NCBI GenBank assembly: GCA_023375675.1
Contig: JALQBC010000010.1
Span: 930,001-994,000 of the forward strand
Reading direction: 5' to 3'
DNA length: 64,000 nucleotides
Origin: Cytospora piceicola
Taxonomy: Eukaryota; Ascomycota; Sordariomycetes; Diaporthales; Cytosporaceae
Shown: piece after piece, positions 59,121 to 64,000 of the stretch
How positions within the stretch are numbered: the first letter of the stretch is position 1
Layout: each line of letters starts with the position of its first letter
Made by a program: the position numbers and the translations under genes
Notes under the pieces: generated by a model
What the model saw: the letters and a program-made list of their open reading frames with translations, nothing else
Databases searched by the model: none
What the model was told of the DNA's origin: nothing

Positions 59121-62100
59121 CCTCCCCCCCCCCTTTTTTTTTGAGTTACTTTTTCCCTCCGGGCGAGGCGCGCCTGAGACATTGTAGAACCGGAACCCGC
59201 CAGCTCGCATGGGCAGGCGCATGGTGAACTTGCTACGTGACCCAAGCTGTCGGGAACGGGAAGGATTTCACGACGGCGTACCGTGGTAGTCTAGGGGGGG
59301 AGGGGGACGGGGGAGGGATGAAGGGGTCCGCCGCATGGGTGTGGCTGATGCCGAATAGTGAGATTAGACTGGTATAAGTAATATTTGCGAACGAGGGGGA
59401 TGGAACAGTGTGACGCGCGATACGGCTGCCCGAGACAACTATCCGAATGCTTGAATTACGAGGCTCGAGGTGCTTCGGGGGAGATCCAATCCGATGGCAG
59501 TTACCTCCTTCAAGAGGCGCATGAGGCTGGCGAGGCAGCTCAACGGTAGCAAACCCCTACAGGCAGGGGATTTAGGCCATGGACATGCGTTGTAAACAAG
59601 AAACACAAAAAACCACAGGTAGGTACCCGCGGGGACGGCAGACCGCAGCTCGCCTGGTCGAAGTACATAAACAGGACTTGCGCCTCAACAGCAGTCCGAT
59701 CAGATCAGATCGAACGTGGCTGATGGCCTCTGGAGATGGTCCCGAAGGCGGTCGGATCTCATGGCAATCTCGCCCCCCCCCCCCAGGCAGCATCCCGTCG
59801 CCATCAAGTTTGGGCAATCACCATTCTGCACGATCCCGAGGGCCAATATGCCTGCTTATTAAAAACGAAATAAAAGCGGACGCGGCTCAAGTACGAGCAG
59901 TGGGGGGCATCTGCAAAAGTATGAGGAATCACCAACAACCGTCTATGGTTCAATAGTCCCTCTGAACTTCCACGCTTGATATCTCGTGTTCCCTCAGAGA
60001 CAATGTCATATCTCTAGGTCATATCGACACGCAACGAGTCTGGGACGGTGCGCCCTGGAAAGCGAACTGTGGCGGCGGCGGAGGGCAAACAGGATGGGTT
60101 CGTACAATACAACGGCGAACATATGCCGTGCTGCTCGAGTCTCCCTCTCGGACGGCCTCGTGTGGCGCCGGCAAGTTCCCCCCCAGGGCCATCGGGCACC
60201 TCCTGCGGCGACGGCTTGCCAAAACCCCCTTCGCGCGTCTCCTATCCGCGGCTGAACCTCGGGTGCTCTGATACCCAGAAAGCGAATGCAACAGCTCTGA
60301 CCGGCTCATACGCGGTGGCCACTGGGCCTCACCGACAGTTGAGCCCTCCTCCTATCTCACGGTCAATGTCGTTTTGGCCCTGGACTCTGCATGAACGTCT
60401 TGCTCGAACTGGAACCGCGACGTCGAAAAAACAAGGCCCCAACGGCATAGGCATGTGCGTCGTCGTCGAGGCTCACATGCGTATTACTGGGGGTTGCCTG
60501 CCCACCGTGGAGAACCTCACACAACATCTTCCCCCCCCCCCCCTCCCCTGGGCCCTTCGCGTCCAGATCCTGCCGCCGGGGAGCAGGGCAGCAGTGCAGG
60601 GGAGGAGGAGGAGGAGGTGCCAGGAGGATCGCGCGGAGAAGCCGGGGGTGGCCGATGCGACGAACAAGAAGCCCTGCCGAAGCTTATACTCTGTTATTCC
60701 CTGTCGATAATAAAGTTGGACATGGGTAGGTTGGTTTTGGGACGCCGGGGCGCCTGGACGCCCCCCCCCCCCTTCACAGTGCATTGCAGGAAGGGGGCTC
60801 CACTCCCACCTCGCGTCCAGGCCCCCCCCCCTCCTCCTACACTACAGCAAGAGCCCAGGCCCCCAGGGCATAATTTCCCCCTGGTTTTTGCAACACTTGG
60901 GCGGGTGGATCTGTTTCGACGAGATCTTTGGAGAACCCCTGAGGATATCCTGTCATTCCCCCCTGTCCACCAGCCCTTCTCGGTACCACCCCCTGATAGC
61001 CCTTCCCCCCCCCCCGTCCTCCGCAGACCTCCAAGGAGCGTGTTCGATACCACATACACATCGTCACGCGTTTGGCCTGTGGCTCTACATACGTTTCGGA
61101 GCAGGCCACCGGGAAGCTATTTCGAGCTGCCCAGAAGGGTGTCCCGTTTTTGCGGGATTTTGTTGGAACATGGAATCGGATGGATCACGGCCAATCAGAA
61201 ACCCACCATGGTGTCGTAAAAGTACACGTACATACCTGCATGCACACATGCCAGTTTCCAGAATGGCATGGGAACTGGCATTTGTTACGACCCTTTTCCC
61301 CGATAAGGTGTGGAGAAATGCGTGCAAAAGAAAAGGGACGGTCAAATATGCACATTTTGGCCTGCAGGATCGCCACCCCTGTCGGGCAAAACGAATGGAG
61401 GTAATCGAACACGCTCCAAGTGTTCGCTATTTGGTTTGGTGGTAAGGCTGGCTGTGGGCAGGGTGAGTGAGTGGCCCTGGGGGGAGGGATCGTCATTGTC
61501 GATAGGCCCGACCATTTTGTGTATTTCTTTTTTTGGAACACAAACGTACCCACGAAAACCTGTCAACTTGAAGGAGACTGAAACAGGGGGGGCGGGCTCG
61601 TCTAGAGCAGCAACTCTGCCAGACGGTGACGAAGCGCGTTCGGGGCCTTGGAGATAGCGGTCGGTATTGGGTCGCATGACTGATATGAGCGAGTATTTGC
61701 TACTGTGCAGCAGTAGTGTCTGTAGTCAAAGCAGTGCCGACACACAGTACACCGCCACGACGCGTTTGTAGGAAGGTGTTCGGTTTTTTGGTAAATGAGC
61801 TGTGTTCCTGGCATCACACCAGCGCCACACCTGTAAGTTTTCCATGCTATCAGATCCTGCAATTTGAGTGTACGAGGCACGGTACACAGTATCCCGCCGA
61901 GGGGGGGTCGTACGGTACCTTGGGCTCTGGCTTGACGCGCCGACTGACGCGGGTGTGGATTTGGCGGAGCTCGGCGCGTCAATACTGGACTGCTCTTATC
62001 CTAAAGAAGCGTTATCTCCTGGGGCAACTTGGACAGGCCATTTCGTATCCGAGTCATGTTGAAATGAAGATGACGAAAGACGCAGCCGGACTTGACCCAA

Positions 62101-64000
62101 CCTTGCCTAGATTCTTGATGATCCTCACTTGCCAACTGTCTGGAGTTTGTAGCGCGGGCTGTGACGAAAGTCGATAGAATACGGGCGGACATACGAAATG
62201 GGTGAGTTGAAAAAGTCTGCCCAGGGCCGGAGACGTTTCCCAAAAAGGGGATAGCCGCAGAGCCGGAGAAGTCTCAGGTACAGTGCACGGTGAACTGAAG
62301 GAGTGTCTGCCGGAAAGCAGTTGGTCGGTTGTTTTACTTTCAGAATCCGCAACGGCAATAGTCTGCGCCTGCTGCAGTGAAGACTTCCACAAGGATGCTA
62401 TGCATAACAGCGGTGGGAGATATCTCTTCAACCAGACAGTGCACAGAAGAACAGGCTGGCCGGGTCTTCAGAGGCGTGCCTCGTCCTGTTCTTCCCTCTC
62501 GCTGGGTTAAGTACGGCTTTAGAAGAAGTCGTGCGAAAAGCAACTTGTTTGTCACTAGTCTTCACCCCAAAACTTGCAACCCGCCCACATGGAAACAGGT
62601 GTGCCCCACTTCACGAGACGACGTCGAGATGAGGGTGTGGCGTCGGTGGGTCCTAACGCAATCTTTGTACCGTGCTGATCCTGGCACTCCAAGAAAGGAA
62701 ACCGTACATCTGTACCTGACTTGTACTGTACATCATCGATCACGATGGTGAGGTCCTTTGACCAACGAGGAGCCGAGGCTCGTAACCATCCTCGGGACCG
62801 CATCTCTGACCGACAATCCCAACGTTGAATCAACAGATAGAGAGGGTGGGTCGTGGGAACAACGCGCAGATGGTGGGATCTGTACCGGTAGAATTGAGCA
62901 GTGAATATAACCAAGTTGTTGCTGACTTAGTGCTTATTGTGCGTTCACCGCGTTTGGGAGGAGGTGTCCGAGGCCCTCATCGCAAGTGGAGCGGCCTCGG
63001 TGGTGTCCTCAAAACGGCTACTTGGTTGCGGTCAAATGTGCAACACGCAGACGCAGGAAAGTCGTCGACCCGGTGGTCCGCGGGCCATACAATGAAGTTT
63101 CCGGTCCACCTTTTTTATTTATTTTAGATGTCGCAAGTTCGTGATAAGGAAGCGAAGGAGATCAGCCCCGATTCAAGTGAAGATTAACTGGGGGAGGGTC
63201 CTGCAGGGCATGAATGCGGTCTCCGCCGTCGGAGAGAAAAGAGACTCCCTGGCAGTCCACCCCCGGGCCCACGATTGCCCGGTTGATGCTTTTCCTGCCG
63301 GTCGTCGTCTTGAAGATGAACAAGGCTGAGGGCAAGGTTGTCGGCGCGGCTTGTCAAGGTGAGATTCTTTCCTGGGCTCCCTGCCAGTTCGGTAGAGCCC
63401 GAACGTAACCAAGGCGGGATGGAAGGCGGCGGGATTCAAGCTCAGGGTCAGGGTCAAAGTCAGGGCATGGCGAGGTCAGGATCAGGGTCTCAACCCCGAC
63501 CAGCGATGCGCCCCAGGACGGGGATGGCGGGAAGTAGGGCCTGTGCCGCATGTGTATACAGGGCTACAACAGGCCCTCCCCAACCTCTGGTCGGCAGTCA
63601 CAACGGTTTTGCCATGCTATGTATGAAAGACGCATTCCATGGACCACATGCTTGTCGAGTACGTCCTGTGATAAGCGCAGCCGCGCGATGAATGTGCTTG
63701 TTCCTCGGCTCAAGGGATGCAAGGCTGTATGATTTCCGTGGTGCTGGAATCGAGGGCTGAAAGCCCCCCCCCCCCCCGGTCAGACGGGTCGTCCAGGGCC
63801 CCAGGCCACGGAAGGTTGCCCTGCAACTTGATCTGGGCCAGCCTCGACAACTGCCGTTCTGGGGTGGTTGCGACCCTGCATCGCATCGCAGCGCATGTTA
63901 ATCATGCTTTGGGTGTTCTCAAACCCAAGCAGGGCTTGACTCGTCGACAAGCCCGACATTATGAGAATCTTGAAACACCAGTGACATGGCGCTGGAGCTA

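Larger units (their letters stand above)
56912..64000. other. Gene-poor region, about 7.1 kb, no gene seen
   Basis: No frame on either strand carries a recognisable motif or a consistent splice chain. The region contains many poly-C runs of 8-14 bases (57400, 59126, 59770, 60531, 60760, 60823, 61008, 63764), a (CAGT)n and a (TCTG)n microsatellite, and CAGGGT-rich words (63436-63490). The longest frames (60455-61219 +, 57421-57792 +) are read through poly-C or lack motifs. Confidence 0.45.

Noticed and set aside
60455..61219. 254-aa plus-strand frame
   Set aside because: Read through several poly-C tracts that give Pro runs; no domain or conserved motif.

Overview
The window looks like nuclear DNA of a filamentous ascomycete (Pezizomycotina, most likely Sordariomycetes). 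The evidence is a Woronin-body HEX1 gene, heterokaryon-incompatibility (HET) proteins, a LaeA-like methyltransferase, and short introns (mostly 45-160 bp) with GTRNGT donors, CTAAC-like branch sites and YAG acceptors. No rRNA, tRNA, CRISPR array or intact transposon was found. Gene models below were built by joining open frames across splice sites with phase checked by hand. No transcript or database evidence was available.

Layout. 1-835: AT-rich degenerate DNA followed by a GGTRTRTA minisatellite. 854-6654: a small Cys-rich protein, a leucine-rich-repeat protein and a frameshifted HET-domain gene. 7538-16824: three unrelated SAM-methyltransferase-type genes (an uncharacterised fungal protein, a LaeA-like protein and an O-methyltransferase), separated by 1.7-2.9 kb with no PKS or NRPS nearby.

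18657-36184: an accessory block of five genes on alternating strands. It holds an ankyrin/S8 subtilisin protease (+), an intact HET protein (-), an alpha/beta-hydrolase-like protein whose nucleophile position is Cys and which continues into a C-terminal domain of unknown function (+), a C2H2/protein-kinase-like protein whose catalytic Asp position is Tyr (-), and a second S8 protease with a helical fungal N-terminal region (+). These are the families used in fungal allorecognition and regulated cell death. The pairing of S8 proteases with a possible effector domain makes this block the best candidate for an undescribed system.

36601-56911: conserved housekeeping genes. These are RQC2/NEMF (-), HEX1 with a probable alternative long isoform (+), bleomycin hydrolase/LAP3 (+), and a large disordered protein with a conserved C-terminal DUF (+). 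47997-53868 and 56912-64000 are gene-poor and rich in simple repeats, poly-C tracts, CCTAGGTA-type palindromes and one strong G-quadruplex candidate.
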